Made by a program: the position numbers and the translations under genes. 64,000 nucleotides of DNA from contig JAQJVL010000047.1 in assembly GCA_035578905.1 (NCBI GenBank), positions 301,501 to 365,500 of the forward strand. The letters are read 5' to 3'. This DNA comes from Stictocephala bisonia. Its lineage: Eukaryota > Arthropoda > Insecta > Hemiptera > Membracidae. How positions within the stretch are numbered: position 1 is the first letter of the stretch; every line of letters begins with the position of its first letter. Below the pieces are notes generated by a model. That model saw nothing but the letters and a program-made list of their open reading frames with translations. It was not told the origin of the DNA and did not search any database. This document shows positions 1 through 10,673 of this stretch, piece by piece.

Positions 1-257
1 CATAAGACGCCGATCGTCAAGATATGGGCGAATATGGATTTCGAATGAGTGTGATGAGTGTAGATGAGCGAATGTAGTCATTGTTACAAACTAAGGCCGA
101 CTAATCCTTAGAAAGTGTCATTAATTAATAGCCCAATGACAAATGAACAGCCGGTGATTATCAGCTGATCCTTCTCAAAATGAATTGACTCTGATTGGAA
201 TCGAACTGAGAACCTTAAGCTCATGAAGCTGGGATTGAACCAACTACGCTACGACCA
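1..257 (-). repeat. tRNA-derived SINE (family 1), tail cut by window start
   Basis: Read on the minus strand, the head near 257 carries a pol III A-box-like stretch (GTAGCGTAGTTGG) and, about 40 bases on, a B-box-like stretch (AGTTCGATTCC), as in a tRNA-derived SINE. A near-identical copy lies in the opposite orientation at 20624-20893 and a 3' fragment at 54037-54112. No intact tRNA gene is present: the cloverleaf is not maintained. The AT-rich tail seen in the other copy would lie before base 1. Confidence 0.85.
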
Positions 258-1599
258 ATTATATGATGGGACTTAGGTTTTATTTATGGAGCTAGCCACT
301 CTTCCTACAAACCCACACCGTAACAGAAGACCAACTCACCACCCTCACAAGAATATGATAGCCAGCTAACCGTATGATATATATTTATCTTGTTAACCTT
401 CAATTAATCAAAATACATGCACAAATTTCAAATCCTACACAATTAAATTGAATTGAGTTTAAAATGCTTTATTTATAAATTTTAAGTGCATATAATGGGT
501 CAAAATTAGTTATTAGAAATTAATATGTCAATTGACACAGCCTTGATTTTTAGCATGATGATGTCAGGCAGGAGTAGAGCTTTGTTCCCATGGTACATTG
601 GGATTTTTTCTAAAAAAAAAAACCATATCTTGCTACATGTATATAACAAGCGTGTCTCTAGTATTATAAGTGTGATTTCTCGGTTGTGTTAGAAGTCTTG
701 ATTTGTATACAATGAGTATGACTTCTTGGGCATAGATAGCAATAACAATTTTAATTTTTAGAGTCTTAAACTGTTCTCTGCTGATATCTTGTACATTTAC
801 AAGGCATATAATGGCTGACTTCTATGCAACAAGGACTCGAGATGTGCCTCAGACAGTGAATGGTAGGCCACTTTAGCTGTATCTGTATTGTTGACACTTA
901 GTTCTTCATATTTCGTATAGAGGGCAGAGTTCAATTTTTTACACATTAACCATAAATCTGGCAAACGACGATTCAATCGTTGTTTAAAATTGTCACCCCA
1001 CTGGCAAACAGCGATTCAATCGAATTCAATTCAATTGAACAAGCCTATTTTCAAAACGGTATTACAAATAGTAAAACTTGTTTAATCATATCAGTATTTA
1101 TACTGGTTTACTCAGAAAACATTGTAGATTACACTGATATAAAGTTTATTCATCAATGTTGCAAAATAACTGCGTAGCGGTTTTTCAAAGTGTCACGACA
1201 GACGCCGCGTGCGCCGCTGCAACTCAGCTGACGTGGCGGACCTGACAACTCCGCGTCTTTACCAGCTGATTTATACCGGGTTAATTTCGTTCTAAACTAC
1301 GACAGTTGGCATCACTGTTTGCTACGTCTCTTTGTCTACAAGGACATATCTGACTCTACTCTGTGGCTTCTTCCACTCAGTAGTAGGGATTTATTTTCAA
1401 CTTGATCTTTTTTGAGTTTCTCAGCTGGCAAACAACGATTGACCAATCGTCGATGGTTTTCCTTTGTTTTGAAGGCTATATCGATGTTTAGGTAGTAATG
1501 TTTGGTACCAATCGAATCAGAACGAGAAGCCAGTTATGTTCATGTGTATGTTAGAGTGTTTGGAGTGAAACGAAGTTATTGATTTTGTTCTGAAAGAAG
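258..1599. other. AT-rich intron DNA, no gene seen
   Basis: No exon or open frame that I can support. A short motif (GGCAAACRRCGATT) recurs three times, at about 961, 1002 and 1427, and a GC-richer patch lies at about 1195-1290. This may be the end of an unrecognised repeat. The whole stretch probably lies in an intron of the MFSD6-like gene. Confidence 0.5.
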
Positions 1600-2215
1600 T
1601 GAAAGTTTGCAACTTTCTGTTGCAGAAGTAAAATTTCTGAAAAAAAATAATAACGGTTGCAAAAAAAATACACAAAAAATTGGGTTATAGTTTTATGTAA
1701 AGAATTTAGATTGGTCAAAACAAATATACCCTCAAAATGTGGCCAACAAATTTGTAGTACTTTTTCCAGAGCTCTGTTTTATACATTTGAATTCCGCTAC
1801 TAAGGACTTTTGAGTTTTCAAATTGTTCTAGCTCAGAGCAGTTTTATAAATATCTTACTCAAAACAGGTTTTTTATGTAAAATTTTGTATACTTCAAGCT
1901 CAATTTTTTATTTATTTTTTATTTTGACATATTGAGTTTATACAAGAAAGTTATTTCAAACGCGTAAAAATGATGAAATTTGCCAACTTTCAGAAAAAAC
2001 ATTGTAGCCATTGCAAAAAAATATATACAGAGATTTGAGTTATGGTTTTATGTAAAAAAATAGATTGGTCAAACATTGTATATCTTAAAATTGTGGCAAA
2101 AAAATATTTGGTATTTTTCCCAGAGCTCTGTTTTGAAATTTCAGTTCCGCTACTATTGACTTAGAGTATTCAAAGTGTCCAGACTCACAATATTGTTTTT
2201 TTTTTTTCAAGTAAG
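1600..2215. repeat. Two diverged direct repeats, about 355 bp apart
   Basis: A segment of roughly 200 bases at about 1655-1850 reappears at about 2009-2190 in the same orientation. Shared landmarks occur in the same order: the TAGATTGGTCAAA block, the CAGAGCTCTGTTTT block and the TTCCGCTACTA block. Divergence is visible but moderate, so this is an old tandem duplication or two units of an unclassified repeat. No coding potential seen. Confidence 0.8.
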
Positions 2216-2221
2216 TAAATA

Positions 2222-2700
2222 TTATAAAAATAAAGCCTGTTTTGTGCTGAAAACAAAAATATAAAACATGTTGGGTATATCTTCAATATTATGAGATCTA
2301 TAGGGGTTTTTATGATACAATGCGCAATGGGCTAAAAAGGGCCTGCCAGTATAGAAGTTTCTGATGGCCAGATCTAGGGTTAAGTCAATGTGTGAGCCCC
2401 AGTTTTGGTTTGAGCCAATAGTTAATCCCAGTAGCTCTGTGTGATTAACAATGTTAATGTCAGGCAGTGCTGGTATTCTGACACTTTTCCTGCCAAAGAA
2501 TATTTGGGGTTTGCTACCAGATTGTTTGATGATCTTAGTAGTCACAGGTCAGTTAAGGCTATGTAGGTATTGATGCCTAGGTCCTCCGTTGTGTTTTCTT
2601 GTAGTGAAGGAGGTATCTTCTGCATACATAACCACAGTGCTGTGGTCTTTTACATAGTCAGGGAAATCATTTGTCATTAATTTGAATAATATAAGTGCTG
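2222..2700 (-). pseudogene. Non-LTR retrotransposon reverse transcriptase fragment
   Basis: On the minus strand the conceptual peptide runs through an active-site box in the form VMYAEDTS (usually YADD) and then, after a stop and a frame change, a thumb-like block with LLGLTIGSNQNWGSHID. This order is typical of reverse transcriptases of insect LINE elements (Jockey/CR1-like). Catalytic YADD is changed to YAED, the frame is interrupted and neither end is complete, so it is a dead fragment. The conserved stretch at 2222-2545 is still open for 107 codons. Confidence 0.8.
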
Positions 2701-2902
2701 ACAGGAGCTATATAAATACTAAAGTTATTTATAGTTGAAATTTGATGATTGTTTTACTTATTAGAAATTTCAGCCACTTTTGAAATATTTAATAGACAGT
2801 ATTGTGATATACATGTATATTTTTCTGGAATAAACTGACCATTGTAAAACTATCACCATTAACTTCCTAGACATTATTATATCACCCCACATTGTTCAAT
2901 AC

Positions 2903-2940
2903 ACCGTACGTGTATGGGTGGGCGGATGGGTTGGTGAGCC
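2903..2940 (-). repeat. Solitary unit of the dispersed 36-bp minisatellite
   Basis: The minus strand reads CCGCCCACCCATACACGTAC, matching the unit found in arrays at 40314-40602, 43974-44364 and 56823-57884. Only about one unit is present, which suggests that single units can be dispersed before expansion. Confidence 0.7.
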
Positions 2941-4425
2941 CAGTTAATACACATTTATGAATGAATATAATGAATGACATGTTATGAATGAGGTATAAAG
3001 ACATTCTTTTTAGCCGTAATTTTAGTAAATTAATTTAAAGCTAATCTTGTATTATTTATCACCTATCCCTTGAAGGTGTTTTTATGCTTGATTAAAATGA
3101 TTATAAGAACTCATAAAATATTTCAAATAAAAAAAGCTATTTTATTGATATAATGCATACAAGGCTTTCAATGAAAATCATATTCAATATGAGATTAGAT
3201 ATCAAAACAAGGGAATCCACATAACTATAGGCCAAGACAAATTCATAACCAACAATTCTTTTCAATTTTGAGTTTACAACCAAGTATAGTTTGGCTTTTT
3301 TAAGAATATATAAGCATATATAAGAATATATGTTTTTATTTAATATCAGCTGTTCTCTCCATTTATATTGTTGCATTCTGTGTAGTATTGCTGGAGATGT
3401 ATAGCTGTGTTCATGACCTTGTCATGTTCGATAAAGCAAAGCATTTCTAAAAACATAAATAATACAGCTGAGTTGATTTGATTGGTAGCAAAAAACAGCT
3501 TATGGATGAATCAAATTTAGGCAAAAGAAATATTAAACAACAAGGGGAGTCCCCTGCATGCTTCGTGTGCCAACCATTGTCACTCGCTGTGCTCAGTACA
3601 CCTTGGCCTGTGACTTACAATAATAGTAGGTTAACTGTATAATGTAAAATCACAATATTAAATTTGTTTACAGTATCTCATTCACATTACTTAATTTGCT
3701 AATTATTTATTAGTATAAACACCCAATGATATTACTGAGCCTATTTCAAAAGTGTTCATTTCATTTGTTTAACAGCTGAAGAATAATTAAACAAATAAAG
3801 TGACTATATTAGATTACCATTGAAACCTTCAAGTTCAGTAGAGCAAAGCCCTACAATAGAATGTGAATAAAGCCACGCTTAAAACCTTCCCTGGTTTAAC
3901 ATCATGAAAGATCTAACCTCCTCAATATTACAATCACAATTGTTTACACTCCAACAGCTGTCATAACTTTTTGGAAGTAATTATTTACATTTAAACAACT
4001 GTTGCTTTTCGATTCATTTAAATATCTCTCCATGTTATTCTTATGGCCAAAACATTTACTTTGAGGGCTTCATTTACCCTTTAGGGTGAAAATATTGAAG
4101 AATTCAGACCTTATTGCACAACAATGAACAGAGGCAAATTGTTTGACACCTAAACCATTTAAATTGGACAAGAAATAAGGGAGAAGTTGCGTTGACAAAA
4201 AAAGGCTACACATATTATATATAAGGATACAGTCTGGCTGGTTATTTAAATAAAAATTGCAATTGCTTCAAGATTAGGATTTGAAAGAATAATTCTATCA
4301 ACCAAGTTATATTCTTAGTCAAGATAAATTGACCATTCACTCACCAACATTAGTATTGAGTATTGTATTTTTACTCTGTGTGACCGTCTTAATTTTGTAA
4401 TATGGTTCGTGCAACTATAAATGAG
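2941..4425. other. AT-rich intron DNA, no gene seen
   Basis: No exon, RNA gene or transposon end that I can support. Open frames here are short and have no recognisable motif. Confidence 0.5.
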
Positions 4426-4480
4426 TGTAGCCAGGATTTTACTTTGGCGGGTGCCCAACCAGGTAAAAGGTTTGCAACCT
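4426..4480. mobile_element. Possible hAT terminal sequence
   Basis: The stretch GTGTAGCCAGGATTTTACTT followed by a GGCGGGTGCCC block resembles the terminal inverted repeats of some insect hAT transposons. A hAT transposase C-terminus lies on the minus strand at 8293-8520, so this could be the 3' end of that element with later insertions between them. The matching opposite terminus was not found. Confidence 0.35.
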
Positions 4481-5031
4481 CCTTTTTTTTAATTTGTAAA
4501 TTTGTTTTTGATTAAAATAATATTATTTAATATGTTACTGTATTAAAATAAACAGATTTTTAATTAAATGAAAAGAATTTATAAAGTATTCAGAATGGCT
4601 GTCTGACAAATTTCACAATAACAATTAATATATATAAATTTAGTTTTAAGGTACTATGGTATTAAGGTAGTTTTAGGTTTTATTTAATATGTGTGCCTTC
4701 GGCTTGTTAAAATTAGGCTAAGAGATAATTTATTCTAATTTTGTAGATACAATATCTCTGGGTAGTTTAGCGTGTTGGCTTGACTTGATTGATGGTTCAA
4801 GTAGGCTAATTGATTCTTATTAAAATAAAATGGATAAAATTATTTACTTAATTTAGAATACAATAGAATTTGTAGAAGTATCTGAATTATTGAAGATCGA
4901 CAGAAGGATAGATATAATGTGGGTTGAAATAAAGTTTTGGATGATAGGTAGGTCCAGGATGAAGATGAATTGTACTATGGCCAGATCTCACCAAGTTATA
5001 TAAATCTTCCTTCTTGATGTATAATATTTAT

Positions 5032-7563
5032 AGGGGGTGTGCGAGTACTCGAAACTTCGTATTTTACACTCGAACCTTCCGAAACTACTCAAAGTTCGAT
5101 CGAGTAGTTGTATTTTACGAAATATCAGATTTAGATCTTAATTTAGTATTAAGATTAAACAGTTTCACAAGTTATGAATAAAAAATGTGCGCTTACTTAT
5201 GTTTTATTTTACCCTTAATCATATGTTATCAGTTTGGTACGCATAGACAATAGACAATAGACAATATCTTTATTAACATAATCTTAGAGATTAGTATTAG
5301 CGTCAGGTTACAAATTGTTACAATGTAAGTTATATAGAAGAAGTCTTCAATGTTGGTGTTATTTTAAGTTGCATCTGGGTCGAGTGGTGTTTTCTTCAGG
5401 TATTCATCCACTGAGTAGAAGGGATTCTTCAGCAGCCAGTTGTTTAAGTATTTCTTCAATTTCTGAGGTGGGGTATTCTTCAGGTCCTCTGGCAATACGT
5501 TGTAAAGTTTTGCTCCAATGTATGATGGTTTTTTGCTGTACATGGTGAGGTGATGAGGGAGCAGGGTGAAGTCTGAGGCATGTCTAGTGTGGTACTGATG
5601 GATATCTCTATGTCTTAGTTGTTGTGTGGAGACTGAGTGGATGATGACCTCCTGTATGTAGAGTGCTACTACTGTAAGAATCTTTAGCTCGATAAATGCT
5701 GTTCGACAGCTTTCTCAATGTTCAAGCCCTGCAAGGCACCTTATAGCTCTCTTTTGTTGAGTGAGGACTCTTTCGAGGTTTGTTGCAGTGGTTCCTCCCC
5801 ATGTTGCTATGCCGTATCTTAAGTGGGATTTGAGAAAGGCAAAGTATGCAGTTCTTGTTGTCTCTGGGGTGCTTATTTGATTGAGTCTGCGAATCAGGAA
5901 GGCATAATTATGAACTAAACAGTACACCTAAGAATAGGTAGTACACGACGACAGTCAAATGAACTATTCGATGTAGTGAACAAGTTCGTTCATTATGATA
6001 GAACTAGTTCAATTCAAGTGAACAACAAAGCTGGGAAGGTAGCGATCACAGCAAATAGTTACCGTAGTAGCGATCACACATGTTGGTTGTCGAGTCTACT
6101 AGTCACTTGTAACCTAACATAAAATAGTGTAAATAAAACAGAAGTGCTGGTTAGTGTCTTTATGACACAAGAAAGGGGACGAGAGATCTGGTTCAAGATG
6201 CTCAAAAAGACCTGTTACCGATGCTAATCTAATGGTCTGTAGGTCGTGGAAATTATGCATATTTTCGTTCATATCAATAATACCGTTCAATTAAAAGGGT
6301 CCCGAGAATGGGTTGTATGACATCCCAAGAATCGGACTTCCCATCTTTTCTAGATATCTCGGTTGTAGTATACATACGTGCAAGGAACCGTTCAGCACCT
6401 TTTCAGAACTGAAATTATCGTCGTATATTTCTCACAAGCCGATTGAGGTCTATTTTGTGTTTTAATCTGAGCAGGGAATCATCCAGTGATATGACGTAAG
6501 AAACTACCGTATCATATAAAATATGGTAATGGCGTCCTAGCAGCGTGTGACAACATTATTGATTTATTTTCTGTCAAATAAAAAATAAATATATATCTCC
6601 GTAGTGAACGTCTATTAATTATTATTCCGAAAACACCTTAGATCGCCAATACTGTGTGTAATATTTGCGCATACAATATTTTTTCCTGTCAAATTGTTGA
6701 ACGGTTTTCTGACTAGGTTAGACAATAACACAGTTGGATGTAAAAGGTGGTAAAAAGTACGATAATTTTGATTTGTGAACTCACTTAACGGTTCCCTGTT
6801 CATACTGACGTCAATCTCGATGTAAACTGTAAAACAATCACAAATCAACTCAAGTAAGGGGAAAACATGTTGGAAGACCTTTTCTAAACAAAATACGACG
6901 AATTTAGTGATTCGGGAAATAGTTTTTATAGAACCAAAGCCTCATCAAACGTCTCGTTTTTTATTCATAAGTTTATAATTTAGCTGCCCAAAAACTTCAT
7001 TGTATCACTAGTTGGCACTTAGCTGATATTTCAGACTGCATCTCGTCGCCAATATCAGCTAGACTAATATGTCTATGCCGACTACGTCTGTGGTTTTCAT
7101 TCGATTACACCAGGTTTTCATGAATTTCAAGTTATGAAATAGTTATTTATCTGTTGTTCAGTGTAGCCTCATATATCGAAGTAGTTTCAAGTTGCACTAT
7201 TTCATTACCGATCATAATTTAAAAACTAATTCATCATAAGCGACTTTAAAATTTATTTTTAGTAAACCTGCTTAGTTATTATTATCAACCGATAATAATA
7301 ACGATTCGGAAGGCAGGAAGTAAAAAGTTTTATTTATCAAATGTTACATTTACAAACAACAAATCAAAATTATTGTATTCAGTTCAGATGTATATATTTA
7401 CGAATCTGGCAAAACTTACATGGGCTTAGGATAGTGTCTGCCTCATACAGTTGTCTTCGGTGAACAGGAAATCCTTCTGTAAATACTCACTCGAAAATAC
7501 TCGATATTCAAAAAAATGCCAACTACTTGACTCAAACTCAAAAATCACTACTCGCACACCCCT
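5032..7563. mobile_element. hAT-like DNA element (copy 1) with a LINE nested inside
   Basis: The ends are inverted repeats (AGGGGGTGTGCGAGTACTCG on the left; its counterpart ends CTCGCACACCCCT on the right). Both subtermini are rich in ACTCGA words. A 9-base direct repeat, AATATTTAT, abuts both ends (5023-5031 and 7564-7572), matching the 8-9 bp target duplication of the hAT class. There is no transposase frame inside. A LINE fragment at 5246-5930 sits within it and is therefore a later or carried insertion. A second element with the same ends is at 61457-62561. Confidence 0.8.
5246..5930 (-). pseudogene. 3' end of a non-LTR retrotransposon (reverse transcriptase C-terminus)
   Basis: On the minus strand, 5927-5715 encodes a block with RTAYFAFLKSHLRYGIATWG and QQKRAIRCLAG. 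After one frame change, about 5700-5370 encodes the C-terminal block with LKILTVVALYIQEVI, a conserved tract GAKLYNVLPEDLKN, and the terminal YSVDEYL before a stop. This is the C-terminal end of a LINE reverse transcriptase. The 3' end carries a short tandem tail of TATTGTC units at about 5247-5270, as many insect LINEs have. The 5' part is missing (dead-on-arrival truncation). Confidence 0.88.
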
Positions 7564-8290
7564 AATATTTATGAAGTTTATGTCATTACTGACATATTTA
7601 ATGATATTATAATTACACTTTGTACAATTCATTGACAAATTTAATTTAATTAAAATAATTGTGGCTGTTCTAAAATTGAGATGCTTCCACTGCCAAGTCT
7701 TGATGAAGAAGGAAGAGAAAAGGTCACAATCATTGCAATATTCACAAATGTTTATATTTGATGGCCAGTACATGTAATTTCTTGTGGTAAATTATGACAA
7801 TAAAAAATGTTTTGTGTCAATTTAGAGGATTGTTATAGTAAATAAATGTATAATTTGGTTCATACAAGTGATTAGGTAATTTCCAATTTACATGACTAGT
7901 TTATTAAAATATGCATATAATATGATTTTTTTGTAAATAAACAATTATAATTTCTTGAAGTAAATATATTTAATTAAATATGTATGGTGACATGATAGTG
8001 GGGAAAGTATTAATATATATATCTAATAGGATTGTTTTTGAAGAGATAATGTTAAAAATTGAGTAAGGGGAGGATTTATAATTATAAAAGAGAAATTTAG
8101 GCATTATTAAAGACACAATATATGAAGTTGAATGGAATGAAATTACTTATACATTGCAGGTTTATAAGGCTGTAAAAGATAGTAACTAAATTCAAATTCG
8201 TTTGAATAAAATAAGGAATATATAGCAAGAAAACATCAGTTTTGTCATTGATTGGAACAGAAAACTTATTATAATATCGTTACTTATATA
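7564..8290. other. AT-rich intron DNA, no gene seen
   Basis: Nothing supportable beyond the 9-base target duplication of the flanking hAT-like element at its left edge. Confidence 0.5.
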
Positions 8291-8292
8291 GT

Positions 8293-8520
8293 TTAAATTA
8301 ATATTGCTTTGATGGCATCAAAAACTACAAGAGAATCAGGTTCCTCAGCACACTTGCCATTACATCCAGTAATTGTACTGGTGAAATACCGACATTGCCA
8401 TACGGACAAAATAGCAAGATAAGTTGGTCTTTCATTATAAATCCTTTTCCTTAAATAAGTTTGTACTCTTTTCATTGTTGAAAATGATTGTTTGCCTGTG
8501 CATGTTGAAACTGAAAACAA
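8293..8520 (-). pseudogene. hAT transposase C-terminal dimerisation domain remnant
   Basis: The minus-strand peptide contains VSTCTGKQSFSTMKRVQTYL followed by RKRIYNERPTYLAILSV. This closely follows the hAT dimerisation-domain pattern (S-T-C-x-x-E-R-S-F-S-x-L-R-R-x-K-T-Y-L-R ... R-L-x-x-L-A-x-L). The usual glutamate before R/QSFS is replaced. No DDE catalytic region was found upstream on this strand, so it is a remnant or an exon of a broken transposase. Confidence 0.7.
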
Positions 8521-8793
8521 AAGAAATGAGATCTAAGCACACACTCGTCTGATAAACTAACCAACAAAATAGCACCACTGAGGTTTATTAAGCAGTTTAA
8601 AGAAGCCTCACATGGTAATTGTTAAAATATAATTTGATTCTGAGGGTTGCTGAAGCAGCTTCAGCACACAGGTGCTTCCTTCACTATAAACATAGGTCAC
8701 GCTCAGATAACTCCTTATATGCTTCCTTATATGCTCCTTTGATTCAGATAAACTAACTGTATAGTGTATGGTCGTGCTTGGTTTTGTTTACAG

Positions 8794-10420
8794 GACACTG
8801 GCAAGTTCACCAGTGTCAGTAAGGTACAATTGACATGGAATGCAGAGAGTCACATTCCCTACTGTGACAGTCGGCAGGTAGCCAAGTGTCACATGCAGTG
8901 TCTCAATGCCACCACACTAGCTGTATAAATAATGGCCGTGATTGTTTATGTTACAGGACACTGGCTGTCAGTTCACCAGGGTCAGTAAGGTACAATTGAC
9001 ATGGGAAGCAGAGAATCACATCCTTTACTGTGACAGTTAGCAGGAAGGCTAGTGTTACATGCAGTGTCTCAATGCCATCCTCACTAGCTGTATAATTAAT
9101 GGCCGTGATTGTTTGTTACAGGACACTGGCTGTCAGTTCACCAGTGTCAGTAAGGTACAATTGACATGGAATGCAGAGAGTCACATTCCCTACTGTGACA
9201 GTTAGCAGGAAGGCTAGTGTTACATGCAGTGTCTCAATGCCATCCTCACTAGCTGTATAATTAATGGCCGTGATTGTTTGTTACAGGACACTGGCTGTCA
9301 GTTCACCAGTGTCAGTAAGGTACAATTGACATGGAATGCAGAGAGATCACATCCCCTACTGTGACAGTCGGCAGGTAGCCAAGTGTCACATGCAGTGTCT
9401 CAATGCCACCACACTAGCTGTATAAATAATGGCCATGATTGTTTATGTTACAGGACTTGGCTGTCAGTTCACCAGGGTCAGTAAGGTACAATTGACATGG
9501 GAAGCAGAGAATCACATCCTTTACTGTGACAGTCAGCAGGAAGGCTAGTGTCTCAATGCCACCCTCACTAGCTGTATAATTAATGGCCATGATTGTTTAT
9601 GTTACAGGACACTGGCTGTCAGTTTACCAGGGTCAGTAAGGTACAAATTACATGGAATGCAGAGAGTCACATACCCTACTGTGACAGTCGGCAGCCAAGT
9701 GTCACATGCAGTGTCTCAATGCCACCACACTAGCTGTATAAATAATGGCCATGATTGTTTATGTTACAGGACTTGGCTGTCAGTTCACCAGGGTCAGTAA
9801 GGTACAATTGACATGGGAAGCAGAGAATCACATCCTTTACTGTGACAGTCAGCAGGAAGGCTAGTGTCTCAATGCCACCCTCACTAGCTGTATAATTAAT
9901 GGCCATGATTGTTTATGTTACAGGACACTTGCTGTCAGTTTACCAGGGTCAGTAAGGTACAAATTACATGGAATGCAAAGAGTCACATCCCCTACTGTGA
10001 CAGTCGGCAGGTAGCCAAGTGTCACATGCAGTGTCTCAATGCCACCACACTAGCTGTTTAAATAATGGCCATGATTGTTTATGTTACAGGACTTGGCTGT
10101 TAGTTCACCAGGGTCAGTAAGGTACAATTGACATGGGAAGCAGAGAATCACATCCTTTACTGTGACAGTTAGCAGGTAGCCCAGTGTTACATGCAGTGTC
10201 TCAATGCCACCACACTAGCTGTATAATTAATGGCCATGATTGTTTATGTTGCAGGACACTGGCTGTCAGTTCACCAGGGTCAGTAAGGTACAATTGACAT
10301 GGAATACAGAGAGTCACATCCACTACTGTGACAGTCAGCAGGAAACCCAGTGTTACATGCAGTGTCTCAATGCCACCACACTAGCTGTATAATTAATGGC
10401 CATGATTGTTTATGTTACAG
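8794..10420 (+). repeat. Tandem array of ten degenerate MFSD6 exon copies with splice acceptors
   Basis: Ten units of 154-167 bp start at about 8794, 8957, 9122, 9287, 9454, 9608, 9770, 9924, 10090 and 10254; the eleventh start is the genuine exon at 10421. Each unit is the last ~40 bases of the intron, ending in a polypyrimidine tract and TTACAG (GCAG in one), plus the first ~125 bases of the exon. Units then break into CTAGCTGTATAA instead of continuing into the exon. Units 5, 7 and 9 share GACTTGG (frame lost), while 6 and 8 share TTTACC and CAAATTACATGG, so a dimer was also duplicated. Units 1, 8 and 10 stay open from the acceptor to the TAA/GTTTAA junction stop; the others carry stops or frameshifts. 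Confidence 0.92.
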
Positions 10421-10673
10421 GACACTGGCTGTCAGTTCACCAGGGTCAGTAAGGTACAATTGACATGGAACGCAGAGAGTCACATTCCCTACTGTGACAG
10501 TCAGCAGGTAGCCCAGTGTCACATGCAGTGTCTCAATGCCACCCTCACTGACCAGCAGTCTTCTGCCCTGGACCAGTATCAGTTCTGGCTATTTGCCTCA
10601 CTTCTTGTCCTCGGCTACATTGGGATGGCTGTTGTTGTCAGTGTAGGAGATGCCATTTGTTTTTCCATTCTTG
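10421..10673 (+). CDS. MFSD6-like: MFSD6-like transporter, exon a (first in window)
   Basis: This exon begins a seven-exon chain encoding a major facilitator superfamily protein of the MFSD6 type, a multi-pass membrane protein of unsettled substrate. The acceptor is TTATGTTACAG; codons run in phase 0 from GAC and the exon ends with one base of a glycine codon before GTAGGTG. The first half encodes a cysteine-rich extracytoplasmic loop (C at four positions), then one transmembrane helix beginning QYQFWLFASLLVLGYIGMAV and the family signature VVSVGDAICF. The human family member has the same order: QYQFWLF then VSIGDAICF. Exons for the N-terminal part were not found in 1-8793 and presumably precede the window. 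Only this copy of the tandem array (8794-10420) continues into the full exon. Confidence 0.92.

Noticed and set aside
1..257. tRNA gene suggested by A- and B-box-like sequences
   Set aside because: The boxes belong to a SINE head: the same ~250-bp body and tail occur at 20624-20893, and the cloverleaf cannot be completed.
980..1177. 65-codon frame near the window start
   Set aside because: AT-rich and lacking any motif; the repeated GGCAAACRRCGATT word nearby points to repeat DNA.
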